From positions 1 to 64,000 of the forward strand of contig NZ_JADKYP010000010.1 in NCBI RefSeq assembly GCF_015354405.1: 64,000 nucleotides of DNA. Direction: 5' to 3'. Positions 25,364 through 32,818 of this stretch are shown piece after piece; the stretch's first letter is position 1; every line of letters starts with the position of its first letter. This DNA is from Nocardia sp. BSTN01. GTDB taxonomy: Bacteria > Actinomycetota > Actinomycetes > Mycobacteriales > Mycobacteriaceae. The notes under the pieces were generated by a model that saw nothing but the letters and a program-made list of their open reading frames with translations, made no database searches and was not told the origin of the DNA. Position numbers and translations under genes: made by a program.

Positions 25364-25672
25364 ATGCCGAACACCAGCGCGAAATCAGCCAAGGCGATTC
25401 GTGCCGCCGCCAAATCCGCCCCCGGCGGGGCGTACAACGGCAATTCCAACCCGCCGAAGCACCGGCGTGTTCCCTGGGCGCTGGTCGGCGCGGTCGTGGT
25501 GATCGCCGTCCTGGTCGTCGCGCTGGTCGTCTACTTCGTCCCCAAGTCGCGCCACCACGCCGACAAGGAGAAGGCCGTCCCGCCCACCGGCCAGATGGAC
25601 GAACTCCCCGCCGGCATCCCCGGCATTCCCGCCATCCCCGGCATGCCGGGCGCGCCGATGCCGGCCCAGTAG
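25364..25672 (+). CDS. Small single-pass membrane protein with Pro/Gly/Ile-rich tail
   Basis: No named family is recognised. The product is 102 aa: a basic N-terminus (SAKSAKAIRAAAKSAPGG), one strong transmembrane segment (VPWALVGAVVVIAVLVVALV, about 37-56), a charged linker, and a low-complexity end built from IPG/IPA/MPG/MPA units (GIPGIPAIPGMPGAPMPAQ). Topology is probably N-in, with the repeat outside. It is divergent from argS with about 140 bp between them. It has typical codon use. Confidence 0.75.
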   Translation: MPNTSAKSAKAIRAAAKSAPGGAYNGNSNPPKHRRVPWALVGAVVVIAVLVVALVVYFVPKSRHHADKEKAVPPTGQMDELPAGIPGIPAIPGMPGAPMPAQ

Positions 25673-25794
25673 TGCCGTGACACCGAACTGAATCCCTGCT
25701 CGGACCTGTCTTTTGGCGCACGCCGTGTGATGCGATACGCTTTCCCCGCCCGATCGGACGACGTAACCACTGGTGTCGACCGGGTCCAATCCCC

Positions 25795-25867
25795 GCCCTC
25801 GTAGCTCAGGGGATAGAGCGTCTGCCTCCGGAGCAGAAGGCCGCAGGTTCGAATCCTGCCGAGGGCA
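25795..25867 (+). tRNA. tRNA-Arg (anticodon CCG)
   Basis: The cloverleaf is complete. The acceptor stem is GCCCTCG / CGAGGGC with discriminator A. The D arm is GCTC...GAGC, the anticodon arm TCTGC-CTCCGGA-GCAGA has anticodon CCG at 25828-25830, and the T arm is GCAGG-TTCGAAT-CCTGC. CCA is not encoded. A strong terminator follows 9 bp downstream. In M. tuberculosis a tRNA-Arg also lies near argS. Confidence 0.98.
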
Positions 25868-25875
25868 CAGCACAC

Positions 25876-25910
25876 AAGGTCCCGACCATTCCGGTCGGGA
25901 CCTTTTCGTT
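25876..25910 (+). terminator. Rho-independent terminator of tRNA-Arg
   Basis: A perfect 12-bp stem (AAGGTCCCGACC / GGTCGGGACCTT) has a 5-nt loop and is followed by TTCGTTTGTC. It begins 9 bp after the tRNA 3' end. Confidence 0.9.
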
Positions 25911-25989
25911 TGTCGATACGGCGGGTGCTCGTGCGTCGGAGAGGTGTATGGCCCGAACACGGGCCGCGCCGACGAACGAAGGACATGCC

Positions 25990-26394
25990 ATGACCACGAC
26001 TCGAACCGACGACTCGGCCGCCATCGCGCAGATCTTGGCCGATCAGTACAAGGCCTGGGCGGCGGGGGACGCCGACGCTTTCGTCGCGGACTATGCCGAG
26101 GACGCCACGGTGATCATGCCGGGGACCTGTCGGCGCAGCCGGGCGGAGATCCGGCGGGGTATGGCGGACAGTTTCGCGACCGTGCTCGCGAACTCGACCG
26201 TCACCGACGACATCGGAGACATCCGGTACCTCGGCCCGGACCACGCCGTCGTCGTCAGCCGGGCCGCCATTCTGTTCGCGGGCGAAACCGAGGTACCGGC
26301 CGACCGGTACGTGAACGCGACCTGGGTTGTGCACCGGCGGGACGGCAAGTGGACGGTTGCCGCGTATCACAACAGTCCCGCCGTGGCGGGCTAG
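25990..26394 (+). CDS. SnoaL-like / DUF4440-type small protein
   Basis: This 134-aa protein of the NTF2-like fold resembles the SgcJ/EcaC group. The typical pattern is seen: an N-terminal helix (AIAQILADQYKAWAAGDADAFVADYAEDATVIMPG), a cone-shaped beta sheet, and the ending WVVHRRDGKWTVAAYHNSP. Members bind small ligands or act as isomerases/hydrolases; no substrate can be assigned here. ATG 25990 is preceded by GAAGGA at good spacing. It converges with uppP, ending 11 bp away. Confidence 0.8.
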   Translation: MTTTRTDDSAAIAQILADQYKAWAAGDADAFVADYAEDATVIMPGTCRRSRAEIRRGMADSFATVLANSTVTDDIGDIRYLGPDHAVVVSRAAILFAGETEVPADRYVNATWVVHRRDGKWTVAAYHNSPAVAG

Positions 26395-26405
26395 CGGCCC
26401 GCCAC

Positions 26406-27344
26406 TCACCCGAATCGAACGATCGACACCACCCCCACGATCACGCAGTACGCCGCGAACGGCAGCAGGGTCCGGGTCCGGAAGTAGCGTTCGAGGTAGC
26501 GGACGGCGAGCCAGGACGTCACACCGGAGACGACGGCGCCGACGATGATCGGGCCCCAGATCACCTCGGCGCGTGGGGTTATCAGGTCGGGGAGGTCGAC
26601 AATTCCGGCGCCGAAAATCGCGGGGGTGGCGAGGAGGAAGGCGAATTTGGCGGCGTGTTCGTGTTCCAGACCACGCCAGAGGCCGCCGACCATGGTGAGG
26701 CCGGCCCGGCTGAAGCCGGTGAGGAGGGCACCGGCTTGGGCCAGGCCGATGCCGACCGCGTCCCGGGAGTCGAGGGCCGCCAGGCGACGGTCGGATTGCG
26801 GCAGGGAAAGCGTTGTCGCCGTGCGCATCCGGCTGCCGGCCTGGTTGAGGGCGAAGCGGCGGCCGTATTCGGCGAGGGTGGGCTCGTTGCGACGACGCAG
26901 GCCCTCGCCGACGACCAGCACCACACCGTTGACGGTCAGGAAGGCCGCGGCGCACAAGGGAGCCGCGAAGACGTCGTGCAGCGGATGTTCCAGCAGCGGG
27001 CCGAGAATCGCGACCGGCACGGTCGCGATCACGATCAACCAGGCCAGCCGTTGCGGAACGGTATCCAGCCGCCTGGTCCGCACCATCTCGACGAATCCGG
27101 CGGCGATCGCGTACCAGTCCCGCCAGTAGTAGATCACCAGCGCGACCGCCGTCGCCACGTGCAGAGCGACGACGAATGCCAGATAGGTTGCGGCCGAATC
27201 GGTTCCGCCCTGGCCCGGCAACGCTCCCCATCGACCTCCCAGCCAGGCCGCCACGAGAACCGAATGTCCGAGACTGGAGATCGGGAACAGCTCGGTGAAG
27301 CCCTGCACCGCGCCGATGACCATCGCTTGAAAATAGGTGAGCAT
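26406..27344 (-). CDS. uppP: Undecaprenyl-diphosphatase UppP (BacA family), divergent motifs
   Basis: This membrane phosphatase recycles polyprenyl diphosphate carrier lipid for wall synthesis and can raise bacitracin resistance. The product is 312 aa with about 8 membrane helices. Motif 1 reads QGFTELFPISSLGHSVL, keeping the family TE and SS-GH residues. Motif 2 reads GFSRAGLTM, where the usual form is PGTSRSGAT, so the flanking residues are altered while the Ser-Arg pair is kept. It could be a paralogue with a different lipid or phosphatase specificity. Confidence 0.88.
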   Translation of the reverse strand: MLTYFQAMVIGAVQGFTELFPISSLGHSVLVAAWLGGRWGALPGQGGTDSAATYLAFVVALHVATAVALVIYYWRDWYAIAAGFVEMVRTRRLDTVPQRLAWLIVIATVPVAILGPLLEHPLHDVFAAPLCAAAFLTVNGVVLVVGEGLRRRNEPTLAEYGRRFALNQAGSRMRTATTLSLPQSDRRLAALDSRDAVGIGLAQAGALLTGFSRAGLTMVGGLWRGLEHEHAAKFAFLLATPAIFGAGIVDLPDLITPRAEVIWGPIIVGAVVSGVTSWLAVRYLERYFRTRTLLPFAAYCVIVGVVSIVRFG

Positions 27345-27462
27345 CGCGACGAGTTTCGCACGGCAGTCATAGAGGTTGCTGTGAGCCGAATTTCGACGAA
27401 GTCCCTGTGCGACAACAGGTTTCGATTAGTCCGATATGTCCGTAGTTGATCTTGGATAGCGA

Positions 27463-27499
27463 GGACGGTGGCCCTCGGACGTTCCGAGGGCCACCGTCC
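27463..27499. terminator. 17-bp perfect hairpin after the MFS transporter
   Basis: GGACGGTGGCCCTCGGA pairs perfectly with TCCGAGGGCCACCGTCC around a 3-nt loop, starting 6 bp after the transporter stop codon. It lacks a clear T-tract. It is probably the transporter terminator and may also shield uppP's upstream region. Confidence 0.75.
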
Positions 27500-27505
27500 G
27501 GGCAC

Positions 27506-28933
27506 TCACCGCTGCGCCCGCACGCTCCGGAATGTCGACGCCACGAGCAGGGTCAGCACCGCGATCCCGGCTGCCGCGGCGAAGGCGGTCGTGATACCGG
27601 AGACGAGCACGTGCACGGCCGATCCGGAGGCGGCCCGGACGGCGGTGCCGAATACCGTGACCAGTACCGCCAACCCCAGCGCGGCGCCGGTCTGCTGCAG
27701 GGTCTGCAACGCGCCGCCGGCCGCACCGGCCTCTTCGGGCGCCACATTCGCCATGATGATCACGTTCAGTGGCGAAAAGGCCAGGCCGATACCGCATCCC
27801 ATCAACACCGTCGCCACCGCGAGCAGCGGGAAGTAACCGGTATCGGTATCGAGCAGGGTGAGCAGCGCCAGCCCGGTGATCATCGCGGATGTGCCTGCCA
27901 GCGTCACCGGTTTGGGACCGAAGCGCGGCAGCAGGCGCGGAATCAGCCGGATCATCGTGAACATCGTCACCGCGGTCGGCAGGAAGGCGAAACCCGTTGC
28001 CAGCGCGCTCATTCCCCGCACTTCCTGCAGATACTGGGTGAGGAAGAAGAACATCGAGGTGCCCGCCATCGGCCCCAGGAACATGTTGGCGTACGCGGCG
28101 GCGCGATTGCGGTCGGCGAACAGGTGCAGCGGCAGCAGCGGCTGTGCGGCCCGGCGTTCGATCAGCAGGAACGCCACCAGTGCGAGCACACCGGCCGTCA
28201 GCGACACGTCCGTTGTCACATCGTCCCAGCCGTGCGCCGCGGCGCTGATGAAGCCGTAGACCAGTGCGGCCACCGCACCCGTCGCGGTCACCGCTCCGGG
28301 AAGGTCGAGGTGGGCGCGACGGCGCGGCGCGTCGGGCAGGTACCGCGTCGCCAGCAGTGCCACGGCCAGTCCGAACGGCACGTTGATGAACAGCACCGAG
28401 CGCCAGCTCAGCCACTGGGTCAGCAGTCCGCCCAGGATCAGCCCGATCGCGAATCCCGCGCTGGACATTCCGGAGAACAGCGCGAGCACCCGGACCCGCG
28501 TCTTCGGATCGGCGAAGGTGGTGGTCAGCAGGGCGAGGGTGTTCGGGCCGGCCATCGCCCCGCCGAGGCCCTGCACGATGCGAGCGACGATCAGCCAGGC
28601 GGCCGACGGCGCCAGCCCGCCGCCGAGCGAAGCGAGGGTGAAGAGCACGGTTCCGAGGATGAACATGCGACGGCGTCCGAACAGGTCGCCGGCCCGGCCG
28701 CCGAGCAGCAGCAGCCCGCCGAAGACGAGGGTGTAGGCGTTCATCACCCAGGACAGGCCGGTCGCGCTGAAGTGCAGATCGTGCTGGATGCGCGGCAGCG
28801 CCACGTTCATCACGGTGATGTCGAGCACGATCATCAGCTGGCAGGTCAGCAGCGTGACCAGCACGATGCCGGAGCGCAGCCGCCCGGGCGGTGCGCCGAC
28901 CTGCGTGGACGAGGAAATCGTGGAGGTGGACAA
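27506..28933 (-). CDS. MFS drug exporter, DHA2/EmrB-QacA type (14 helices)
   Basis: This proton-driven multidrug efflux transporter is 475 aa with about 14 membrane helices. Family motifs are LDITVMNVALPRIQHDLHFS (motif D1), WVMNAYTL, GGRAGDLFGRRRMFILG (motif A) and the motif C-like segment PNTLALL...GFAIGLILGGLL. It is transcribed divergently from a TetR gene, and the intergenic region contains three operator-like palindromes. One of them fills the spacer of its predicted promoter, so it is probably repressed by that TetR and induced by the exported compound. The TTG at 28933 is used, with GGAG eight bases upstream. Confidence 0.93.
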   Translation of the reverse strand: MSTSTISSSTQVGAPPGRLRSGIVLVTLLTCQLMIVLDITVMNVALPRIQHDLHFSATGLSWVMNAYTLVFGGLLLLGGRAGDLFGRRRMFILGTVLFTLASLGGGLAPSAAWLIVARIVQGLGGAMAGPNTLALLTTTFADPKTRVRVLALFSGMSSAGFAIGLILGGLLTQWLSWRSVLFINVPFGLAVALLATRYLPDAPRRRAHLDLPGAVTATGAVAALVYGFISAAAHGWDDVTTDVSLTAGVLALVAFLLIERRAAQPLLPLHLFADRNRAAAYANMFLGPMAGTSMFFFLTQYLQEVRGMSALATGFAFLPTAVTMFTMIRLIPRLLPRFGPKPVTLAGTSAMITGLALLTLLDTDTGYFPLLAVATVLMGCGIGLAFSPLNVIIMANVAPEEAGAAGGALQTLQQTGAALGLAVLVTVFGTAVRAASGSAVHVLVSGITTAFAAAAGIAVLTLLVASTFRSVRAQR

Positions 28934-28957
28934 AGGGGCTCCATCGGATGCGGAACT

Positions 28958-28978
28958 AAACGGAGAATGTCTCCGTTT
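28958..28978. promoter_or_regulatory. TetR operator site 1 (perfect palindrome)
   Basis: AAACGGAGA-ATG-TCTCCGTTT: two perfect 9-bp arms around 3 nt. It lies 25 bp upstream of the transporter start codon, downstream of its predicted -10. Imperfect copies lie at 28993-29013 and 29024-29044. Confidence 0.85.
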
Positions 28979-28989
28979 CCAATGGGGAT

Positions 28990-29019
28990 AGCATATGGAG
29001 AAGATCTCCGGTTACGCAA
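28990..29019 (-). promoter_or_regulatory. Predicted MFS promoter
   Basis: On the minus strand TTGCGT (29014-29019) and TATGCT (28990-28995) are 18 bp apart. Operator site 2 (28993-29013) fills the spacer and overlaps the -10, so a bound repressor would block RNA polymerase directly. Confidence 0.5.
28993..29013. promoter_or_regulatory. TetR operator site 2
   Basis: ATATGGAGA-AGA-TCTCCGGTT: the inner GGAGA/TCTCC arms are identical to site 1, while the outer arms diverge. Its centre is 35 bp from the centre of site 1. Confidence 0.7.
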
Positions 29020-29023
29020 GATT

Positions 29024-29044
29024 AAGCGGAGAGTTCGTCCGTTT
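29024..29044. promoter_or_regulatory. TetR operator site 3
   Basis: AAGCGGAGA-GTT-CGTCCGTTT: each arm differs from site 1 by one or two bases. Its centre is 31 bp from site 2, and it ends 14 bp before the tetR start codon, consistent with autoregulation. Confidence 0.7.
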
Positions 29045-29058
29045 CCACTGGAGGAATC

Positions 29059-29652
29059 GTGAGCGCACCGTCGACACAGGGGTCCGGGCGCGCGGCGCCG
29101 CCGCGTCCGATGCGCGCGGATGCGCGGCGCAACTACGAGCGCATACTCGAGTGCGCGCGCGAGGCGTTCGCCGAACACGGCCCCGAGGCACCCCTGGACG
29201 AGGTGGCGCGCCGAGCCGCGGTGGGTCCGGGCACCCTCTATCGCCATTTCCCCAACCGGGACGCACTCATCGAGGCGGTCTATCGCTCGAGCATCGAGGC
29301 TCTGTCCGAACTCGCCGCCGAGCTGACCGAAACCCTCTCGCCCCTCGACGCTCTGGAGCAATGGTTCCGCGCCCAGGTGCGGTTCGTGATGGACAAACGC
29401 AGTCTGGCGGTGACCCTCAAGGCCGCCATCGACCGCGGATCGCAGACCTTCACGCTGTGTTCGATTCTGATCACCGACGCCGCGACCTCGGTCCTGCAAC
29501 CGGCCCAGGAAGCCGGGCTGATCCGGCCGGAGATCGAACCGCGCGATCTGTTGCGCCTGGGCCACGGCATCGGTGTCGCGTGCGAAACCTCACCCGATGC
29601 GGCAGAACGGCTGATCACGGTCACCCTCGCCGGGTTGCGGACCACCGGCTGA
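29059..29652 (+). CDS. TetR family repressor, divergent from MFS exporter
   Basis: This 197-aa regulator has an N-terminal helix-turn-helix (NYERILECAREAFAEHGPEAPLDEVARRAAVGPGTLYRHFPNRDALIEAVY, about 25-75) and a ligand-binding C-terminal domain. A GTG start at 29059 follows GGAGGA. It probably represses the divergent exporter and itself through the three 21-bp palindromes in the shared 125-bp intergenic region. Confidence 0.92.
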   Translation: MSAPSTQGSGRAAPPRPMRADARRNYERILECAREAFAEHGPEAPLDEVARRAAVGPGTLYRHFPNRDALIEAVYRSSIEALSELAAELTETLSPLDALEQWFRAQVRFVMDKRSLAVTLKAAIDRGSQTFTLCSILITDAATSVLQPAQEAGLIRPEIEPRDLLRLGHGIGVACETSPDAAERLITVTLAGLRTTG

Positions 29653-29733
29653 GCCGATATTCGATTGCCCGCCGGAACCGGTGGCCGTAGCCTCGCTCCG
29701 TTTTCCGTTCATCCATTCGGAAGGAGTGAACAC

Positions 29734-30222
29734 GTGCAACCATTGACCGAACGCGAGATCCGATCGTCGTTCGTCAACTGTTCCAAGGGTGATGCCAAAC
29801 GCATGCCGGTCCCCCGCGATCTCGATACACAACCCTGGGAGGACCTGGACTTCTTCGGCTGGAACGATCGGTCGATGCCGGGCCGCGCGTATCTGGTGAC
29901 CCCGCAGGACGATCGGCTGATCGGCGTGGCAATGCGCTACGAGACGGGCGGATCCGGCCGGGCCCAGCTCTGCTCGATCTGCCTGACCACGCACACCGGT
30001 ACCGGGGTGTCGCTGCTCACCGCGCACAAGGTCGGCGAATCCGGGCGGCGCGGTAACTCGGTCGGCATCTATATGTGCACCGATCTGGCCTGTTCGCTGT
30101 ACGCGCGCAACAAGAAGCGCCCCGCGCTGGGCAACCGCTACCGCGAGGATCTGACCGACGAGGCGAAGGCCGAACGGGTGCGCACCAACCTGCGCGCATT
30201 CGTCGAACGCCTCTACAGCTGA
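29734..30222 (+). CDS. FBP-domain protein (EF-G-binding / FusB-like zinc protein)
   Basis: This 162-aa protein matches the FBP family, whose C-terminal treble-clef zinc finger is shared with FusB/FusC-type EF-G-binding proteins. Candidate zinc ligands are CSIC (about 79-82) and CTDLAC (about 114-119). Basic residues follow (YARNKKRPALG). FusB-type proteins release EF-G from fusidic-acid-stalled ribosomes; whether this homologue protects against the drug is unknown. The GTG at 29734 is preceded by AAGGAG. A bidirectional terminator lies downstream. Confidence 0.78.
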   Translation: MQPLTEREIRSSFVNCSKGDAKRMPVPRDLDTQPWEDLDFFGWNDRSMPGRAYLVTPQDDRLIGVAMRYETGGSGRAQLCSICLTTHTGTGVSLLTAHKVGESGRRGNSVGIYMCTDLACSLYARNKKRPALGNRYREDLTDEAKAERVRTNLRAFVERLYS

Positions 30223-30300
30223 TTGAACAGGACAGCGTCCACCCGATCGAACGGAGGTAGATGCCGTGTGCCGACACTCGAGGACCGCGCCGCAGCCCTG

Positions 30301-30332
30301 ATGCCCCGAGCCCGCCGGACTCGGGGCATTTT
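30301..30332. terminator. Bidirectional terminator between convergent genes
   Basis: A perfect 10-bp stem (ATGCCCCGAG / CTCGGGGCAT) with a 9-nt loop is followed by TTT on the plus strand. It separates the FBP-domain gene from the converging TetR gene. Confidence 0.8.
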
Positions 30333-30354
30333 CATGCCTGGACCACCCGGGCCC

Positions 30355-30930
30355 TCACTTCGGCACCGACACCAGATACCGCTGCACCGTCGCGCCGATC
30401 TCCGCGACGATGTCCTCGGCCGTCAACGCCACCACCGGCGGCAGGCGCAGCACATAGCGGCACACCGCCAGTCCCAGAATCTGCGAGACCACCAACCCGG
30501 CTCGTCGCGGCGCGTCCGCGGGATCACCGACCCGGGTCACCATCGGCATCAGCTGTTCGGCGAAGACACGTTGAAACCGTTGCGCCACAGACTCGTCCGA
30601 GACCGACGAACGCAACAGGGTCAGCAGCAGTTCGTTACCCGGTGGCGTCTCCCACAGTTCCAGGAAGCGCCGGGCGACCGTCGCACCCAGCTCGTCCTCG
30701 GCCACCGCGGCCAGATCCGGCAGGGCGAGATCGACGTCGAGCGCCGCGTCGAACAAGCCGTCCTTGTTGCCGTAGTACCGCATCACCATCGACGGATCGA
30801 TGCCGGCGTCGGCGGCGATCGCCCGAATGGTCGCCTTGGCGTATCCGTCGCGGGCGAAATGCCGGCGAGCCGCCTCGAGGATCGCCGCGCGAGTGGCGTC
30901 CGAGCGGCGCGGCGCAGTCTGTTCACTCAT
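30355..30930 (-). CDS. TetR family regulator, divergent from flavin monooxygenase
   Basis: This 191-aa protein runs from ATG 30930 (MSEQTAPRRSD); a GTG two codons upstream is possible. The helix-turn-helix is RAAILEAARRHFARDGYAKATIRAIAADAGIDPSMVMRYYGNKDGLFDAAL. The C-terminal domain resembles the TetR_C group with LRSSVSDESVAQRFQRVFAEQLMP. Four related 16-bp palindromes fill the intergenic region shared with the monooxygenase gene. One abuts this start codon, so self-repression is likely. Confidence 0.92.
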   Translation of the reverse strand: MSEQTAPRRSDATRAAILEAARRHFARDGYAKATIRAIAADAGIDPSMVMRYYGNKDGLFDAALDVDLALPDLAAVAEDELGATVARRFLELWETPPGNELLLTLLRSSVSDESVAQRFQRVFAEQLMPMVTRVGDPADAPRRAGLVVSQILGLAVCRYVLRLPPVVALTAEDIVAEIGATVQRYLVSVPK

Positions 30931-30960
30931 GTCCACAACTGTAGGCCAACAACTGTTGAC
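30931..30960. promoter_or_regulatory. Operator pair 1 (two overlapping 16-bp palindromes)
   Basis: GTCCACAACTGTAGGC (30931-30946) and GCCAACAACTGTTGAC (30945-30960) follow the pattern GCCAACA-NN-TGTTGGC and overlap by 2 bp. The first is the weakest copy. The second contains the -35 (TTGACT, 30956-30961) of the predicted monooxygenase promoter. Confidence 0.75.
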
Positions 30961-30985
30961 TTTCCATCCCGGGCGGCTCTATTCT
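30956..30985 (+). promoter_or_regulatory. Predicted promoter of the flavin monooxygenase
   Basis: TTGACT (30956-30961) and TATTCT (30980-30985) are separated by 18 bp. The -35 is embedded in operator pair 1, and operator pair 2 begins 3 bp after the -10, so repressor binding would cover both ends of the promoter. Confidence 0.65.
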
Positions 30986-30988
30986 GAT

Positions 30989-31018
30989 GTCAACAGCCGT
31001 TGGCCAACATTTGTTGGC
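30989..31018. promoter_or_regulatory. Operator pair 2 (two overlapping 16-bp palindromes)
   Basis: GTCAACAGCCGTTGGC (30989-31004) and GCCAACATTTGTTGGC (31003-31018) follow the same pattern as pair 1 and again overlap by 2 bp. The second copy has perfect 7-bp arms. The pair covers the likely transcription start of the monooxygenase gene. Confidence 0.8.
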
Positions 31019-31036
31019 AAGCCTGAGGGAGTAGTC

Positions 31037-32206
31037 ATGAGCAGCACCGTTCCCGCCACCGCCGCGGTCGTCATCGTCGGCGCCGGACCCGCCGGACTGA
31101 CCGCCGCGATCGCACTCGCCGATGCCGGCGCCGACGTGGTTCTGCTGGATCGACTGGCCGCCGGGGCGAACACGTCCCGCGCCGCGGTCGTCCATGCCCG
31201 GACGTTGGAGGTCCTCGACGAATTCGGCATCGCCACGACCCTGCACGACCTGGGACTCGAGGTGCCGCGCTTCGTGATGTACGAAGGCGCCGATCGGCTG
31301 ACCACCATCGGCTTCTCCGACCTGCCGACCCCCTTCCCCTACACGCTGATGATCGGCCAGGAGACCACCGAGGCCGTCCTGCTCGACCGGCTGCATCAGG
31401 CGGGCGGAACGGTCGTGCGCCCCGTCGAGGTCACCGGGGTGATACCGGGCGAGCAATTCGTCACCGTCGAATTCACCGACGCCACAGGGCAATCCGGTTC
31501 GATCCGCGCCGAGTACGTCATCGGTGCGGACGGGATGCACAGCCGGGTCCGCGAGGCGGCGGGAATCGGCTTCACCGGCGCCACCTATCCGGAATCGTTC
31601 GTCCTGGCGGATGTGCGGATGGACTGGCCCGCGTCGCGCGAGGAGGTATCGCTTCACGTCTCGCCGGAGGGCATCGTGGTGGTCGCGCCGCTGCCGGACA
31701 CCGACCACGATCGTTTCCGCATCGTCGCCACCGTCGCCGAGGCGCCCGAACATCCCACCCGCGCGCAGGTGCAAGCACTGCTGGATGCCCGCTGCCCCGG
31801 CGCCACGGTGCGAGAGGTGCTGTGGAGCTCACGTTTTCGCGTGCACCACCGGGTGGCCGACCGCTATCGCGCCGGGCGGATCCTGCTGGCCGGCGATGCC
31901 GCACATGTGCACAGCCCGGCCGGTGGGCAGGGAATGAACACCGGGATCCAGGATGCGGCCCTGCTGGGCACGCTGCTGGCCCGGGTCGTGGGCGGCGAAC
32001 CCGACGCGCTGCTCGACGACTACGAGCGCACCCGCCGCCCCGTGGCGCTGGACGTGGTGGCCTTCACCGATCGCATGACCCGCATGGCGACGGTGCGCCC
32101 GCGACCGGCCCGCGTGCTGCGCAACACCGCGATCCGCCTCGTCACCCGCATCCCGGCCGTGCGCACGGCGCTGGCCTACCGGCTCGCCGAACTCGCCAAT
32201 CGGTGA
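31037..32206 (+). CDS. FAD-dependent monooxygenase (PHBH-like, class A)
   Basis: This single-component flavoprotein hydroxylase is 389 aa. FAD motifs are VVIVGAGPAGLTAAIALADAGADVVLLDR (N-terminal Rossmann), the central YVIGADGMHSRVREAAG (DG motif), and GRILLAGDAAHVHSPAGGQGMNTGIQDA (GD motif). It resembles enzymes acting on aromatic or polyketide substrates; the substrate here is unknown. The ATG at 31037 follows GAGGGAG. Control by the divergent TetR through four palindromes suggests induction by its substrate. Confidence 0.93.
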   Translation: MSSTVPATAAVVIVGAGPAGLTAAIALADAGADVVLLDRLAAGANTSRAAVVHARTLEVLDEFGIATTLHDLGLEVPRFVMYEGADRLTTIGFSDLPTPFPYTLMIGQETTEAVLLDRLHQAGGTVVRPVEVTGVIPGEQFVTVEFTDATGQSGSIRAEYVIGADGMHSRVREAAGIGFTGATYPESFVLADVRMDWPASREEVSLHVSPEGIVVVAPLPDTDHDRFRIVATVAEAPEHPTRAQVQALLDARCPGATVREVLWSSRFRVHHRVADRYRAGRILLAGDAAHVHSPAGGQGMNTGIQDAALLGTLLARVVGGEPDALLDDYERTRRPVALDVVAFTDRMTRMATVRPRPARVLRNTAIRLVTRIPAVRTALAYRLAELANR

Positions 32207-32213
32207 AAAACGC

Positions 32214-32624
32214 TCAGGCGCAGGCCAATCCGAACTCCGCGGTCGCGGTCCGCCCGGCCACCACATCGACCTTCTCGGCCGTGTCGGTGGCCAACCGGCA
32301 TCCCATCGGCACCGACGTCACCTGAACCTGATAGCAGTCGGCGGCGACATCCTGGTGGGCCTTGCCGTCGCGGCCGGTGGTCAGGGTGGCCAGCACGGAT
32401 CCGGCCCCACAGGTGGTGATGCCCGCGGCGAGTCCGGCGGCGGCGTACTTCTCGGGACCGTGGGTGGCCACCACCTCGATCGTGCCGTCGGTGCCGTGGT
32501 CGGCAGCCGCGGGCGCGGATACCGGCGCCGATGTCTTCGCCGGTGCACGGTCGGCCTCGGCGGAGCAGGCGAGCGCGGGTAGTACGGCGGCACACAGCGT
32601 CAACGCGAACAGTATGCGGCGCAC
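32214..32624 (-). CDS. Secreted or lipid-anchored hypothetical protein
   Basis: No family is recognised. The product is 136 aa from GTG 32624, preceded by AGAGGAGA. A signal sequence (VRRILFALTLCAAVLPALAC) ends at a cysteine that could be lipidated, although the -3 residue is Ala rather than Leu, so signal peptidase I cleavage at ALA is an alternative. The mature part has an Ala/Pro/Ser linker and then a small beta-rich domain with three Cys (TTCGAG, ADCYQV, MGCRL) and a final Cys (GLACA), possibly disulfide bonded. Confidence 0.7.
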   Translation of the reverse strand: MRRILFALTLCAAVLPALACSAEADRAPAKTSAPVSAPAAADHGTDGTIEVVATHGPEKYAAAGLAAGITTCGAGSVLATLTTGRDGKAHQDVAADCYQVQVTSVPMGCRLATDTAEKVDVVAGRTATAEFGLACA

Positions 32625-32818
32625 CTGGTCTCCTCTCACCGGATGAATGTCGCTCTCACTGTAGGCGACCGACTCGTCCGGACCGTCGCACATTCGCGGC
32701 GATCCGATATCCGATTCGGTCCCGCTGAGCGGGACGGGGTTTGGCGATTCGCGAGTGTCGCGGGGTAGACGGAATTACCGTCGTCGCAGCCGAACGCAGT
32801 TCCCCGAAAGGATCCGGC

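Noticed and set aside
30223-30987. 254-codon plus-strand frame opposite the TetR gene at 30355-30930
   Set aside because: It is antisense to a clear TetR gene and crosses a strong terminator and the operator region.
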